DNA from: a candidate division CSSED10-310 bacterium
GTDB lineage: Bacteria > CSSED10-310
Length of the DNA stretch: 51,756 nucleotides
Direction of reading: 5' to 3'
Assembly (NCBI GenBank): GCA_003558985.1
Contig: PWNJ01000018.1
Location: 1 to 51,756, forward strand
In this document: one piece after another, positions 35,487-44,605 of the stretch
How positions within the stretch are numbered: position 1 is the stretch's first letter
Layout of the letters: each line of letters starts with the position of its first letter
The notes under the pieces: model-generated
Told to the model about the DNA's origin: nothing
Database searches by the model: none
What the model saw: the letters and a program-made list of their open reading frames with translations, nothing else
Translations under genes and position numbers: made by a program

Positions 35487-36740
35487 TCATGTGTTCATTA
35501 TTGCAAGAAAATCATTGTTGGAATCAGTTCTACTCATTTTTTCCAACAAGAATTCCATGCTTTCGACACCGCCCATTGGATTAAGCAGTTTTCGAAGTAT
35601 CCAGATTCTTTGCAGCATTTCCGGTGGCAGCAATAACTCTTCTTTTCGGGTTCCGGAGCGCTTAATATCAATAGCTGGAAATACTCGCCGATCAACCAGT
35701 CTGCGGTCAAGATGCAGTTCCATATTGCCTGTGCCTTTGAACTCTTCAAAAATAACATCGTCCATTCGGCTTCCGGTATCGATCAATGCTGTAGCAATAA
35801 TTGTCAGACTACCACCTTCTTCAGTATTTCTGGCTGCGCCGAAAAAGCGTTTTGGCCTGTGAAGCGCATTGGAGTCAACGCCGCCTGAAAGTATTTTTCC
35901 GGACGGTGGCACAACAGCATTATACGCCCTTGCCAGGCGTGTTATGGAATCCAATAGAATAACGACATCCCGCTTGTGTTCAACCAGTCGTTTGGCTTTT
36001 TCGATTACCATATCCGCAACCTGAACATGTCTTGAAGCGGGTTCGTCGAACGTTGAACTGATAATTTCGCCTTTTACATTCCGTTCCATATCGGTCACTT
36101 CTTCCGGCCGTTCATCTATTAACAGTACTATAAGATACACGTCTGGATGATTGGCGGTTATTGAATGAGCGATAGACTGAAGCAGCATTGTTTTACCTGT
36201 TCGGGGCGGCGAAACAATCAGGCCGCGCTGTCCCTTTCCTATTGGAGTCATCAGAGCCATGACTCTGGTGGACATTTCAGATTTGTCACGTTCAAGCATA
36301 AACGCCTGCTCAGGATACAGCGGAGTCAGATTGTCAAAAAAACTTTTATCTTTGAACACTTCTGGACTCTCAAAATTAATAGCTTCGACTTTTAACAGAG
36401 CAAAATACCGTTCATTATCTTTTGGAGGTCGAATCTGGCCTGATACGGTATCACCTGTACGCAGATCAAAACGACGGATTTGGGACGGTGATACATAAAC
36501 ATCATCCGGTCCCGGAAGATAATTGTAATCCGGTGATCTAAGAAATCCGAATCCATCGGGCAGACACTCAATCACGCCCTCGGCAAAAATTAATCCATCT
36601 TTTTCTGACTGAGCCTGAAGTATCCTGAAGATCAACTCCTGTTTTCGGAGTGTTGAGCCCAAATCCAGCCCAAGTTCATTAGCAAGCTGATGCAGTTCAG
36701 CAGGGTTTTTTTCTTTCAATTCGGTAATATTCATTATCAT
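35487..36740 (-). CDS. rho: Transcription termination factor Rho
   Basis: The 417-residue hexameric RNA helicase has an N-terminal Rho_N helix bundle ([16 protein letters not shown]), a cold-shock-like RNA-binding domain ([20 protein letters not shown]), Walker A ([13 protein letters not shown]), Walker B ([15 protein letters not shown]) and the Q/R loops ([23 protein letters not shown], segment split by known motifs). AAGGAG precedes ATG 36740. A promoter and a leader of about 130 bases lie upstream. Confidence 0.97.
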   Translation of the reverse strand: MIMNITELKEKNPAELHQLANELGLDLGSTLRKQELIFRILQAQSEKDGLIFAEGVIECLPDGFGFLRSPDYNYLPGPDDVYVSPSQIRRFDLRTGDTVSGQIRPPKDNERYFALLKVEAINFESPEVFKDKSFFDNLTPLYPEQAFMLERDKSEMSTRVMALMTPIGKGQRGLIVSPPRTGKTMLLQSIAHSITANHPDVYLIVLLIDERPEEVTDMERNVKGEIISSTFDEPASRHVQVADMVIEKAKRLVEHKRDVVILLDSITRLARAYNAVVPPSGKILSGGVDSNALHRPKRFFGAARNTEEGGSLTIIATALIDTGSRMDDVIFEEFKGTGNMELHLDRRLVDRRVFPAIDIKRSGTRKEELLLPPEMLQRIWILRKLLNPMGGVESMEFLLEKMSRTDSNNDFLAIMNT

Positions 36741-36876
36741 TTAGGTAATCTCCTTTTAAATAAATACGTTGCGTCCGCGTTTGCCAACGCAGGCAGGTGA
36801 CGCTGTTAACAGATTAGACATACGGTAAGAACTAAAACTCAATCCAGAAAGACACTTCTGTTCCTGAGTCTTACCA

Positions 36877-36906
36877 TATATACAAGCGCTGAACCATATT
36901 TGTCAA
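36877..36906 (-). promoter_or_regulatory. Sigma-70 type promoter of rho
   Basis: On the minus strand, TTGACA (36901-36906), an 18-base spacer and TATATA (36877-36882). It lies about 135 bases before the rho start and implies an untranslated leader, which in many bacteria serves rho autoregulation. A short stem (CGTTG...CAACG) is in the leader. Confidence 0.65.
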
Positions 36907-36964
36907 CCCAATCCATAAACAAATTGTTCAGACAGGTATTTGTATCTAAAGACCGTTATCACTC

Positions 36965-38047
36965 TTAAGGGATTTTCTGAGCTCCGGTATCCGCAAAAAC
37001 TCTGATATGTCGAAGTCTGACGTACACCTGAGTTCCAGGCGTCAGGTCCATGGTTGCAAATCGTTCCTGGGAAATCTCGGATACCAGTCGCTGATCGGTG
37101 GATGTTTTAAGCTCAACCCGCACCAGCGGGCCAGCGGCATGAACATGTACCACTTCGGCTTCAATAGCCGGCAGTCCATGTGTTTTGGTGTCCAGCGTTA
37201 CATCATATGGCCGGATGAACACTTTGGCATCGCCTTCAACCGGTTGTGTTTCTTCCGGATACGGCAGTTCAAGTGATCCCAGGCGCAACCCGTGCGTATC
37301 ACCCCTGCCATGAAATGCATTGACTTCACCCAGAAAATGCATCACAAATTCTGTTTTCGGATTATGAAACACTTCATCAGGCGTTCCGGTCTGTTCAATA
37401 CGGCCCTGATTCATCACAACAATACTGTCAGACACTTCCAGTGCTTCATCCTGATCATGCGTTACAAAGACGCTGGTGACATGGATTTCTTCATGCAAAC
37501 GACGCAGCCAGCGTCTGAGTTCCTGTCGGACCTTTGCATCCAGCGCACCAAAAGGTTCATCCAGAAGCAAAACTCGAGGTTCCACAGCCAACGCCCGTGC
37601 CAATGCAATACGCTGACGCTGACCTCCCGATAACTGATGTGGCCTTCGCCCGGCCATGTTTTCAAGTTGCACCAGTTTCAACAGTTTCATAACACGCGCT
37701 CTAATATCGCGCCGTGACGGTCGTAATGCAGCCGGTCGTACCCGAAGCCCAAATGCAATATTCTCAAATACTGTCATGTGCCGAAACAGGGCATAATGCT
37801 GAAACACAAACCCGACTCCCCGATCACTGACTCGCTGATTGCCGACATCAACATCGTGAAATTTTATGTCACCACTCCCCGGATCCGGTTGTTCCAGTCC
37901 TGCCATAATACGCAACAGTGTCGTTTTGCCAGACCCGGACGGACCCAGCAATGCCATCAGTTCACCCGTTTTTATTAATAACGTTACATTGTCCAGCGCC
38001 TTGAATGAACCGAATGATTTAGTAATATTGGTGACTTCAATACTCAT
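36965..38047 (-). CDS. cysA: Sulfate/thiosulfate ABC importer ATPase
   Basis: The 360-residue ATP-binding subunit has Walker A ([13 protein letters not shown]), Q-loop, signature [15 protein letters not shown], Walker B ([12 protein letters not shown]), the H-loop [10 protein letters not shown] and a C-terminal TOBE-like domain ([11 protein letters not shown]). It powers import with CysT and CysW. Its ATG overlaps the cysW stop (TAATG). Confidence 0.95.
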   Translation of the reverse strand: MSIEVTNITKSFGSFKALDNVTLLIKTGELMALLGPSGSGKTTLLRIMAGLEQPDPGSGDIKFHDVDVGNQRVSDRGVGFVFQHYALFRHMTVFENIAFGLRVRPAALRPSRRDIRARVMKLLKLVQLENMAGRRPHQLSGGQRQRIALARALAVEPRVLLLDEPFGALDAKVRQELRRWLRRLHEEIHVTSVFVTHDQDEALEVSDSIVVMNQGRIEQTGTPDEVFHNPKTEFVMHFLGEVNAFHGRGDTHGLRLGSLELPYPEETQPVEGDAKVFIRPYDVTLDTKTHGLPAIEAEVVHVHAAGPLVRVELKTSTDQRLVSEISQERFATMDLTPGTQVYVRLRHIRVFADTGAQKIP

Positions 38048-38949
38048 TATTGTGTCTCCCCGCCGATCTCCACATCAGCCAATCGTGTTTCACGTGCTAT
38101 CTTCCATTCAACAAGACTTTTTACAACCAGCGTTAATATGGCCAGCAATGTCAGTAACGACGCTACCGCAAACGCTGCTGCCAACTGATAATCGTTGTAA
38201 AGAATTTCTATATGCAGGGGCATTGTGTTCGTCAGTCCTCGAATATGGCCCGATACCACAGAAACAGCTCCGAATTCGCCCATCGCTCTGGCATTACACA
38301 AAATAATTCCGTATATCAGTCCCCAGCGAATATTCGGCAATGTGACACGGCGAAATATCTGCCATCCGTTGGCTCCCAGCGTCAGCGCCGCCATTTCTTC
38401 CTCGTTGCCAAGCGACTGCATCAGAGGTATCAGTTCACGCGCTACAAATGGGAATGTGACAAACAATGTCGCCAGGATAATACCGGGGGTTGCGTAGATA
38501 ATCCGGATATTAAACTGCTGCAACAGCGGACTGAACCAGCCCTGTGCTCCAAACAACAACACAAACATCAGTCCGGCGATAACCGGTGACACAGCGAATG
38601 GCAAATCCAGTAATGTTATCAGCAGATTTTTGCCGCGAAATTCAAATTTTGCGATAGCCCATGCCGCAGAGACGCCAAAAATTGTGTTAAGCGGTACGAC
38701 AATAATTGCTGTCAGCAATGTCAGGCGGATTGCAGACAATGCATCCGGTTCCCGGAAAGCGCGAAAATACGCATGTATTCCCTGGCTGAAAGCGTAGGTA
38801 AACACCAGAACGACCGGTAAAAACAGGAATAGCGCCAGAAATATCAATGCTGTGGCAATCAGCAAACGTCGGGTGAGCTTCGATTCGCCCATTGCATTGG
38901 CAATGGATCGTCTGGATGTTTGCATTGCTGACGTGTTAATATCTGCCAT
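38047..38949 (-). CDS. cysW: Sulfate ABC importer permease CysW
   Basis: This inner-membrane permease of about 300 residues has six membrane segments and the EAA loop ([21 protein letters not shown]), the contact site for CysA. CysW signatures [19 protein letters not shown] are present. I chose ATG 38949; GTG 38952 is adjacent and in frame. Only a few bases separate it from cysT. Confidence 0.94.
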   Translation of the reverse strand: MADINTSAMQTSRRSIANAMGESKLTRRLLIATALIFLALFLFLPVVLVFTYAFSQGIHAYFRAFREPDALSAIRLTLLTAIIVVPLNTIFGVSAAWAIAKFEFRGKNLLITLLDLPFAVSPVIAGLMFVLLFGAQGWFSPLLQQFNIRIIYATPGIILATLFVTFPFVARELIPLMQSLGNEEEMAALTLGANGWQIFRRVTLPNIRWGLIYGIILCNARAMGEFGAVSVVSGHIRGLTNTMPLHIEILYNDYQLAAAFAVASLLTLLAILTLVVKSLVEWKIARETRLADVEIGGETQ

Positions 38950-38953
38950 CACG

Positions 38954-39883
38954 TTATCCCTGAGCTGTCCGTTGTCGCCACCATTGCAGCATATTGATGA
39001 TTAACAGCATGATAAAAGCAGCAACCAGCATCACAATCCCGATCGCGGTAGCGGCAGCGAAATCATATTGTTCCAGTTGCATCAGAATAAGAAGCGGGGC
39101 GATTTCGGTCCGATACGGCAGATTTCCCGAGATAAAATACACCGATCCGAACTCCCCCAGAGCGCGGGCGAAAGCCAGAGCAAATCCAGTTAGTAATGAT
39201 GGCATGACACCAGGAAGAATCACACGCAGAAATGTTTGTCTGCGTGTTGCGCCCAATGATGCCGCGGCTTCTTCGCTTTCACGTTCCAGCGCTTCAAGAG
39301 CCGGTTGCAGAGTTCGCACCATAAACGGCAATCCAATCAATGTCAGCGCGATAACGATACCCGGAAATGCATAGGCAATCCGTATTCCGATCAGGTCAAA
39401 CGGACGTCCGAGCCAGCCCGTATGCGCATACAGGGTTGTCAGCGCGATACCTGAAACAGCGGTCGGCAATGCGAACGGCAAATCCACAATCGCATCTATA
39501 AAACGGCGGCCGGGAAATTCATAGCGTACCAAAACCCATGCAACGATAAATCCGAAAAAAGCATTGATCAGCGCCGCAGTAAACGACGTAATAAAACTAA
39601 GTCTGTAGGCCGCCAGAACACGGGGGTTTCTTAATGCTGCAGAAATAAACTCGTCAAAACTCATGCGGGTTGCATACAGGATCAAGCCTCCCAGCGGAAG
39701 CAGGGCAACCAATCCCATATACATCAATGTGAATCCCATTGTCAGACCAAAACCGGGAAGCACGCTGCGCTGTTTGCGGTGAAACAGGCTACCGTTTTTT
39801 GATGCTTTTGCTGATAACCCCGAGACCGTGACGGATGTTTCCGTTACCGGCGAATCCTGGTTGTTGCGTTCTGCGGGAGCCAT
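38954..39883 (-). CDS. cysT: Sulfate ABC importer permease CysT/CysU
   Basis: The permease of about 309 residues has an N-terminal cytoplasmic extension rich in polar residues, then six membrane segments, the EAA loop (SLGATRRQTFLRVILPGVMP) and FARALGEFGSVYFISGN. I chose ATG 39883 (MAPAERNN); the frame opens four codons earlier at TTG 39895. It partners CysW and lies directly after the binding-protein gene. Confidence 0.94.
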   Translation of the reverse strand: MAPAERNNQDSPVTETSVTVSGLSAKASKNGSLFHRKQRSVLPGFGLTMGFTLMYMGLVALLPLGGLILYATRMSFDEFISAALRNPRVLAAYRLSFITSFTAALINAFFGFIVAWVLVRYEFPGRRFIDAIVDLPFALPTAVSGIALTTLYAHTGWLGRPFDLIGIRIAYAFPGIVIALTLIGLPFMVRTLQPALEALERESEEAAASLGATRRQTFLRVILPGVMPSLLTGFALAFARALGEFGSVYFISGNLPYRTEIAPLLILMQLEQYDFAAATAIGIVMLVAAFIMLLIINMLQWWRQRTAQG

Positions 39884-39891
39884 GCGTTCTT

Positions 39892-40038
39892 TCAACGAGT
39901 CGGCTGATAGATACGGTCAAATGTGCCGCCATCGGCAAAATGAACCGCCGCGGCAGTCTGCCAGCCACCGAATACCTGGTCAATTGTAAACATTTCGATC
40001 TGTGGAAACCGGTCGCGATATGTTTCACGGACAGATTC
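39892..40038 (-). pseudogene. C-terminal remnant of the sulfate-binding protein, beyond an in-frame TAA
   Basis: In the same frame as the binding-protein gene, directly after its TAA, 48 codons read as the conserved family C-terminus (YRDRFPQIEMFTIDQVFGGW, then FADGGTFDRIYQ) and end at TGA 39892-39894, just before cysT. The frame is intact and only the one stop intervenes, so a single-base change converts it back to a full gene. Confidence 0.85.
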
Positions 40039-41004
40039 TTAAATGGCGGGGCGATAAAAGTGTTTTGCGACAAAGGTCTGTCCCTGTTCGGTATACAGAA
40101 AATTCAGATACGCTTCCGCGACAGCCCGCGTGCCTTTTCGGTCAACGTTTTTATCTACAATGCTGACGACCGGTTCTGCCAGCATGCTGACCGGTGGAAT
40201 GACAATTTCAAGACCGGCCTTGTCAAGTTCGGCGGCGCCTAAAAGTATTTCATTTTCCCAGTTAATCAAAACATCTCCGATACGACGTTGAACAAACGTG
40301 TTTGTCGCAGCCCGAGCGGCCGGGTCCAAAACCGGAACGCGCCTGTACACTGTGGCGACGAACTCCTGAGCGGTTTCCTGCGCCACCGCAACCCTGTCGG
40401 CATGCTCCGGATCATTCAGAATGCTGACAAAATCCTCTCCAAGTTCACGGCGCAAAACATAACCCCACATCGCCAGATAATTCCAGCGCGCCACACCGGA
40501 TGTTTTTGGATTCGGCGTGATAACCTCCACATCATCACGAACCAAATCTTCCCAGTTTGTGATGTTTTCAGGATTCCCCTTCCTCACCAGAAATGCCAAA
40601 GTTGAAACATAGGGAGCGCTATTGTTCGGAAAACGTTCCTGCCAGTTTGTATCAATCAAACCGGCATGCTCCACAATGGCATCCACATCAAACGCCAGCG
40701 CCAAAGACACCACATCAGCATCCAAACCGCCAATAACTGCACGAGACTGACTCCCCGAACCGCCGTGTGATTGACGGATTGTTACGTTCTGACCAGTGTT
40801 CTGATACCAGTAATCAGCAAAGGCGCTATTGAAATCGCGGTATAACTCACGCGTTGGATCATACGAAACATTCAATATGGAAATTGACGAACGGTCACCA
40901 TCGGAAACCCGCGAAGAGTCGCCACAACCGGTTAACAAACCGGATAATGAAATAATACTGATAAGCAAACAGGAAAATAAAACTGCATACACCTTCATTT
41001 TCAT
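40039..41004 (-). CDS. sbp: Sulfate-binding lipoprotein, truncated by an in-frame TAA
   Basis: The 321-residue periplasmic solute-binding protein feeds the Cys importer. It has a lipoprotein signal (lipobox LTGC), ILNVSYDPTRELYRDFN, the sulfate-site loop SHGGSGSQSRAVIGGLDADVV (shortened here as two pieces of the family motif), ITPNPKTSGVARWN and VLINWENE. It stops at TAA 40039-40041 after FYRPAI, about 48 residues short of the family's usual end, which is encoded in frame beyond the stop. I chose ATG 41004 (GAGG upstream). Either a fresh nonsense mutation, readthrough, or a base-calling error. Confidence 0.9.
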   Translation of the reverse strand: MKMKVYAVLFSCLLISIISLSGLLTGCGDSSRVSDGDRSSISILNVSYDPTRELYRDFNSAFADYWYQNTGQNVTIRQSHGGSGSQSRAVIGGLDADVVSLALAFDVDAIVEHAGLIDTNWQERFPNNSAPYVSTLAFLVRKGNPENITNWEDLVRDDVEVITPNPKTSGVARWNYLAMWGYVLRRELGEDFVSILNDPEHADRVAVAQETAQEFVATVYRRVPVLDPAARAATNTFVQRRIGDVLINWENEILLGAAELDKAGLEIVIPPVSMLAEPVVSIVDKNVDRKGTRAVAEAYLNFLYTEQGQTFVAKHFYRPAI

Positions 41005-41115
41005 TAAATAATACCTCAGGTAACTTAAAATAATAATCCAAAACAATTAAAACCAGTTGAAGTTATGTCATGTTCAACGAAATCTTTCAAGATTTTAATT
41101 ACCTTTGACAGGAAT

Positions 41116-41138
41116 TTTCGTGCCCGACAGGCACGAAA
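41116..41138. repeat. Perfect inverted repeat
   Basis: TTTCGTGCC-CGACA-GGCACGAAA, a 9-bp stem, lies upstream of the sulfate-binding protein gene and abuts the heptad array. It may be a terminator-like or repeat-associated hairpin; no T run follows. Confidence 0.6.
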
Positions 41139-41215
41139 GGCTTAGGGCGTACGGCTTAGGGCGGAGGGCGTAGGGCGTAAGGCGTAGGGCGTAAGGCATA
41201 GGGCGTAGGGCGGAA
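41139..41215. repeat. Degenerate tandem heptad array (GGCGTAG), about 11 units
   Basis: Eleven 7-base units in register: ggcttag, ggcgtac, ggcttag, ggcggag, ggcgtag, ggcgtaa, ggcgtag, ggcgtaa, ggcatag, ggcgtag, ggcggaa. It sits in the 290-base gap between the divergent sulfate-binding and GT4 genes; the rest of that gap shows nothing I can name. Confidence 0.9.
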
Positions 41216-41298
41216 GGGTTGCGAACTCGTAATTTTTAGCCGGGCGAAGAGCAAGAGAATTGCGTAAATCGTCAAATCCTGATAATTAGTGCGGTGTG

Positions 41299-42612
41299 AT
41301 GAAACTGGCAGTACTCGATCAATCATTTCACTGGCCTCCAACAGGCGGCAGTTGGGTTGATCTGCGAGAGACCGCTCTGCGGCTTCCCGGACATGGTATT
41401 GAGCCAAAAATATTCGTTCCGGGCTGGGAACGCCATAACATTCCAGGCGGCCGAATGGATGTCAATCCCGGAGTACCATACGAGATCTTTCCAATACGCC
41501 GTAAAGATCACAATTTTTATTCGTTGGCAAAGCTTTTCAAGCAGCATGTTACCGCGTGGAACCCCGATGCAGTAATGATCACCAATACGTTTTATCTTGC
41601 CCCGTATATTTTTCGACAGTTTCAGAATCTGCCGGTATATCTTCGAATATACGCTCACGAACTGATCTGTCTGAATTACATGTCCCTGAATACCTGTGAT
41701 GTTTTCAAATGGTATCAGCAAAATCCTTATGGTGAACTGTGCGGTAATAATAATCTGGATACTCCGTTTCGCTGTTGGAGGTGTGGACTTCGGCGTATGG
41801 GCGGCACATTGATCGGTCCGCGATTGAATCCGGTAGCTGAAGAATACTGGACCGGTCTTGCATGGACACCGTTTTATTCCGGATATGTCAGAAAATCACT
41901 GAACATGCTAAAGGGTATCATTGTCTATAATCCATTTATAAAAGATCTTCTGAAATCTGTTCAATGCCCGGTGCATGTCGTTCCGGGCGGTATCGACACC
42001 AGCCGGTTCACTCCTTCCCCGCGACTCGATGATGGAATCGTCCGGATTTTATTGCCGGGACGACTGGATGATCAGCGAAAAGGACTGCAATCCTTCAAAG
42101 AATGTATACAGATACTCAAATCACGCAATCTGCCAGTCGAAGGATGGATAACCGATGTAAGAACCGTTGAATCCGATGAGCTGTTGCACAACACTGGCTG
42201 GATACCATGGAATAAACTGCCCGGGTTGTATCAATCGGTTGATATCGTTGTCTGCCCGTCAATATGGCCTGAACCCTTCGGAATGACAGCTCTGGAAGGC
42301 ATGGCTTCCGGTCTTCCGGTCGTTGCATCCCGAATTGGCGGGTTTCAGTTCACTGTTGTTAACAACGTTACAGGATTACATTTTTCACCCGGGAATGCAC
42401 TGGAAATGGCTGACTGTATCGAAACCCTTGTTAAAAACCCGCAGATGCGCCACACAATGGGAATTGCCGGCCGTGAACGAGCTGAATCACATTTTGATTG
42501 GGATACCGTTGTTGAACGCCATACGGCTGGAATTCTTAAAGGGGAAAAGGAAGGGCCGAATGGGAGAAAGGGAGAACAGGGGAAAAGGAGAGATTTTTCG
42601 ATTTTTTTGTGA
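41299..42612 (+). CDS. Family 4 glycosyltransferase (GT-B), paralogue of the gene at 43295
   Basis: The GT-B enzyme of about 437 residues has an N-terminal acceptor domain (DQSFHWPPTGGSWVDLRET) and a C-terminal nucleotide-sugar domain (LLPGRLDDQRKG, CPSIWPEPFGMTALEGMASG, the EPFG Glu pair). A Cys cluster (ELCGNNNLDTPFRCWRCG) lies in the middle. ATG 41299 is used; GTG 41296 is in frame. Its last 24 residues are encoded by purine-rich repeat DNA, so the natural end was probably near HTAGILK. It likely builds an envelope glycan with the two GT4 genes on the other strand. Confidence 0.92.
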   Translation: MKLAVLDQSFHWPPTGGSWVDLRETALRLPGHGIEPKIFVPGWERHNIPGGRMDVNPGVPYEIFPIRRKDHNFYSLAKLFKQHVTAWNPDAVMITNTFYLAPYIFRQFQNLPVYLRIYAHELICLNYMSLNTCDVFKWYQQNPYGELCGNNNLDTPFRCWRCGLRRMGGTLIGPRLNPVAEEYWTGLAWTPFYSGYVRKSLNMLKGIIVYNPFIKDLLKSVQCPVHVVPGGIDTSRFTPSPRLDDGIVRILLPGRLDDQRKGLQSFKECIQILKSRNLPVEGWITDVRTVESDELLHNTGWIPWNKLPGLYQSVDIVVCPSIWPEPFGMTALEGMASGLPVVASRIGGFQFTVVNNVTGLHFSPGNALEMADCIETLVKNPQMRHTMGIAGRERAESHFDWDTVVERHTAGILKGEKEGPNGRKGEQGKRRDFSIFL

Positions 42613-42690
42613 TGAACGGTCCCCCTTTCACCTATTCACCTTTTCCAACTATCCACGGCTGCGAAGCAGCCCAGCGGCCAGCGGCCGCGC
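42541..42690. repeat. Composite repeat, copy A (purine heptads, pyrimidine heptads, GC palindrome)
   Basis: In order: purine-rich heptad-like run (42541-42593), T-rich spacer, pyrimidine-rich run (42620-42655), perfect palindrome GGCTGC-GAA-GCAGCC (42657-42671), then GCGGCC-A-GCGGCCGC. It covers the 3' end of the GT4 gene and reaches the stop of the smr gene. The same palindrome with matching flanks occurs inverted at 50524-50640. Confidence 0.8.
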
Positions 42691-42692
42691 TT

Positions 42693-43298
42693 TCACACCA
42701 GGTATGCTATCGTGGCGCCCTGGCCGCCTTCTACAGCTTTTGCGATATGAAACCGTTTAACGGCGTAATGACGTTTAAGATAAGACTGCACAATCTGTCT
42801 TTGTACTCCAACACCTTTTCCGTGAATGATACGAACACGTTTGAATCCTTTTTCGCGAGCCGCCTCTATATAGGCCTCAAGGACATCCTCGGTTTCATCC
42901 GGAGCAAACATATGCAGATCAATGAATGGTTCTATTGGTATTTGCACCGCCCTGCCATCAAACGGATCATCCCAAACCGCGGCTTCTTCAGGATCCACTT
43001 CATCTGAATCATCGTAATTGATCAGATAGTCATCCGGGGCCGTGCGTAGCCGGTATTCCTCATCGCTGTCCCAACTGGTTCTGTCCACAACATCATCAAT
43101 ATATGGATCTTCAGTATCGCTCGCTTTTGAGCGTGTGTAACCAAATGAGGTTTTTCTTTCGGTTTCAGCATAGTGGTTCGATTTTTGATCAGAATAAATA
43201 ATGTCGTCCGGATTATCTGGAAATGCAGTCGTTTCGGTTAAATCAATTTCTCCTGTCAAGCGTCGTATCAATTTTTTCAGTCGTCGAAACATGGTCAT
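42693..43298 (-). CDS. Smr-domain protein
   Basis: The 201-residue protein has an acidic, disordered N-terminal half (rich in Asp, Glu and Ser) and a C-terminal Smr domain (about 125-200): IDLHMFAPDETEDVLEAYI and VRIIHGKGVGVQRQIV, with the usual Gly-rich loop and LDLH-like start. Smr domains nick or cleave nucleic acid, including collided-ribosome mRNA. Its ATG overlaps the GT4 stop (ATGA). Confidence 0.9.
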   Translation of the reverse strand: MTMFRRLKKLIRRLTGEIDLTETTAFPDNPDDIIYSDQKSNHYAETERKTSFGYTRSKASDTEDPYIDDVVDRTSWDSDEEYRLRTAPDDYLINYDDSDEVDPEEAAVWDDPFDGRAVQIPIEPFIDLHMFAPDETEDVLEAYIEAAREKGFKRVRIIHGKGVGVQRQIVQSYLKRHYAVKRFHIAKAVEGGQGATIAYLV

Positions 43299-44605
43299 TC
43301 CCTTTGGTAATCGTCAAGCCAGTTGATCGATTCACGTATTTCACCACGCAATATCGGTCCTGAATAACATCGCACAATTCTATCCCAATTGAACACCTGC
43401 ACCGCACGTGCCCGACCTTCAATACCCATATTGTGGCGCATGTCGTTGTTTTTAACCAGTGTTTCCAGACACTCCGCCAATTGACAAGAATCACCGGTTT
43501 TAAATACCAATCCGGTTTTTCCGTGAACAACTGTATATTTCATGCCACCAGTATCTGAAACGACCGCCGGAACTCCGGTAGCCATTGCCTCCAGTGGCAC
43601 AATACCGAACGGTTCCGGCCAGATAGACGGCGTTGTTATGATGTCGGCAGAACGATATAAATCCGGCAGATCGTTTGCGCTCACCCAGCCGGTTGATTTG
43701 ATAACGGCATGCTCATACGATTCACGTGGCTCAGTTATCAGCGCCTCGAAGCTCAATCCACTGGATTGCAGTTTTTCGACAGCTCCCGCAAAAACAGAGT
43801 ATCCTTTTCGCGGATCATCAACTCGTCCCGGAAACAGTATCCGTATTGTCTTATCCGGTGTGTCTTTATTATCTGATGTCGCCGGTGTAAACACCGATGT
43901 ATCAACTCCAGCCGGAACAACGTGAACCGGAACCCCGAACGGCGTAACAAGGTCACGTATAAATGGATTGTAAACCAATATACCCGCTACCCCGGCCAAT
44001 GTGCGTCGAAGCTTGCGAAACCAGGCTGGAAGAAATGCACGGCACGCAAAATACTCCCATGCAACCTCGTTCAAACGCGGTCCGATCAGCGTCGGTAACA
44101 TTCGGCGAAACCCGCAGCGCCAACACGTCAGAGGTGTCTTCGGAATGGAACATCCGCACAACTTGCCTGACGGATTGAAGCGATCGCACTTGAATACGTT
44201 TCCACGCATCATTCCCATGTAGTTGGCACACACCATTTCATGAGCGTATATTCTTAAATAAAGTGGACAACCAATCGGTTTGAGCGCTGCCAGAATATCC
44301 GGCGCCATAAAAAACGTGTTGCCAACCATGATACTGTCAGGCCGCCATTGTGCCACTTCGCGCGAAATCATGGCGGGCGCGGTGCGATAATTGAACTGCT
44401 TCAGCTTCATTGGAATCGCTGTAACTGGAATGCCGGGATCACTGTCAATTCTGCCCGACGGAACATGCCATCGCTCCAGCGCTGGAACAAATATCCGGAC
44501 AGAATCACCTCCGGCTTGAAGGCGCAAGGCCGTTTCGCGCAAATCCACCCATGAACCACCGCGAGGAGGCCAATGAAACGATTGGTCAACAAACGCTATT
44601 TTCAT
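43295..44605 (-). CDS. Family 4 glycosyltransferase (GT-B), paralogue of the gene at 41299
   Basis: The 436-residue enzyme opens KIAFVDQSFHWPPRGGSWVD, nearly identical to the paralogue's start. The mid-protein Cys cluster is KLCGCSIPKTPLTCWRCG. The donor domain shows LFPGRVDDPRKGYSVF and TPSIWPEPFGIVPLEAMATG. Its start overlaps the stop of the next GT4 gene by one base (TAATG). Duplication and inversion of one of the pair is likely. Confidence 0.93.
   Translation of the reverse strand: MKIAFVDQSFHWPPRGGSWVDLRETALRLQAGGDSVRIFVPALERWHVPSGRIDSDPGIPVTAIPMKLKQFNYRTAPAMISREVAQWRPDSIMVGNTFFMAPDILAALKPIGCPLYLRIYAHEMVCANYMGMMRGNVFKCDRFNPSGKLCGCSIPKTPLTCWRCGFRRMLPTLIGPRLNEVAWEYFACRAFLPAWFRKLRRTLAGVAGILVYNPFIRDLVTPFGVPVHVVPAGVDTSVFTPATSDNKDTPDKTIRILFPGRVDDPRKGYSVFAGAVEKLQSSGLSFEALITEPRESYEHAVIKSTGWVSANDLPDLYRSADIITTPSIWPEPFGIVPLEAMATGVPAVVSDTGGMKYTVVHGKTGLVFKTGDSCQLAECLETLVKNNDMRHNMGIEGRARAVQVFNWDRIVRCYSGPILRGEIRESINWLDDYQRE

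Noticed and set aside
41139-41215. Possible CRISPR array
   Set aside because: The period is seven bases with no spacers and no cas genes; it is a tandem heptad repeat.
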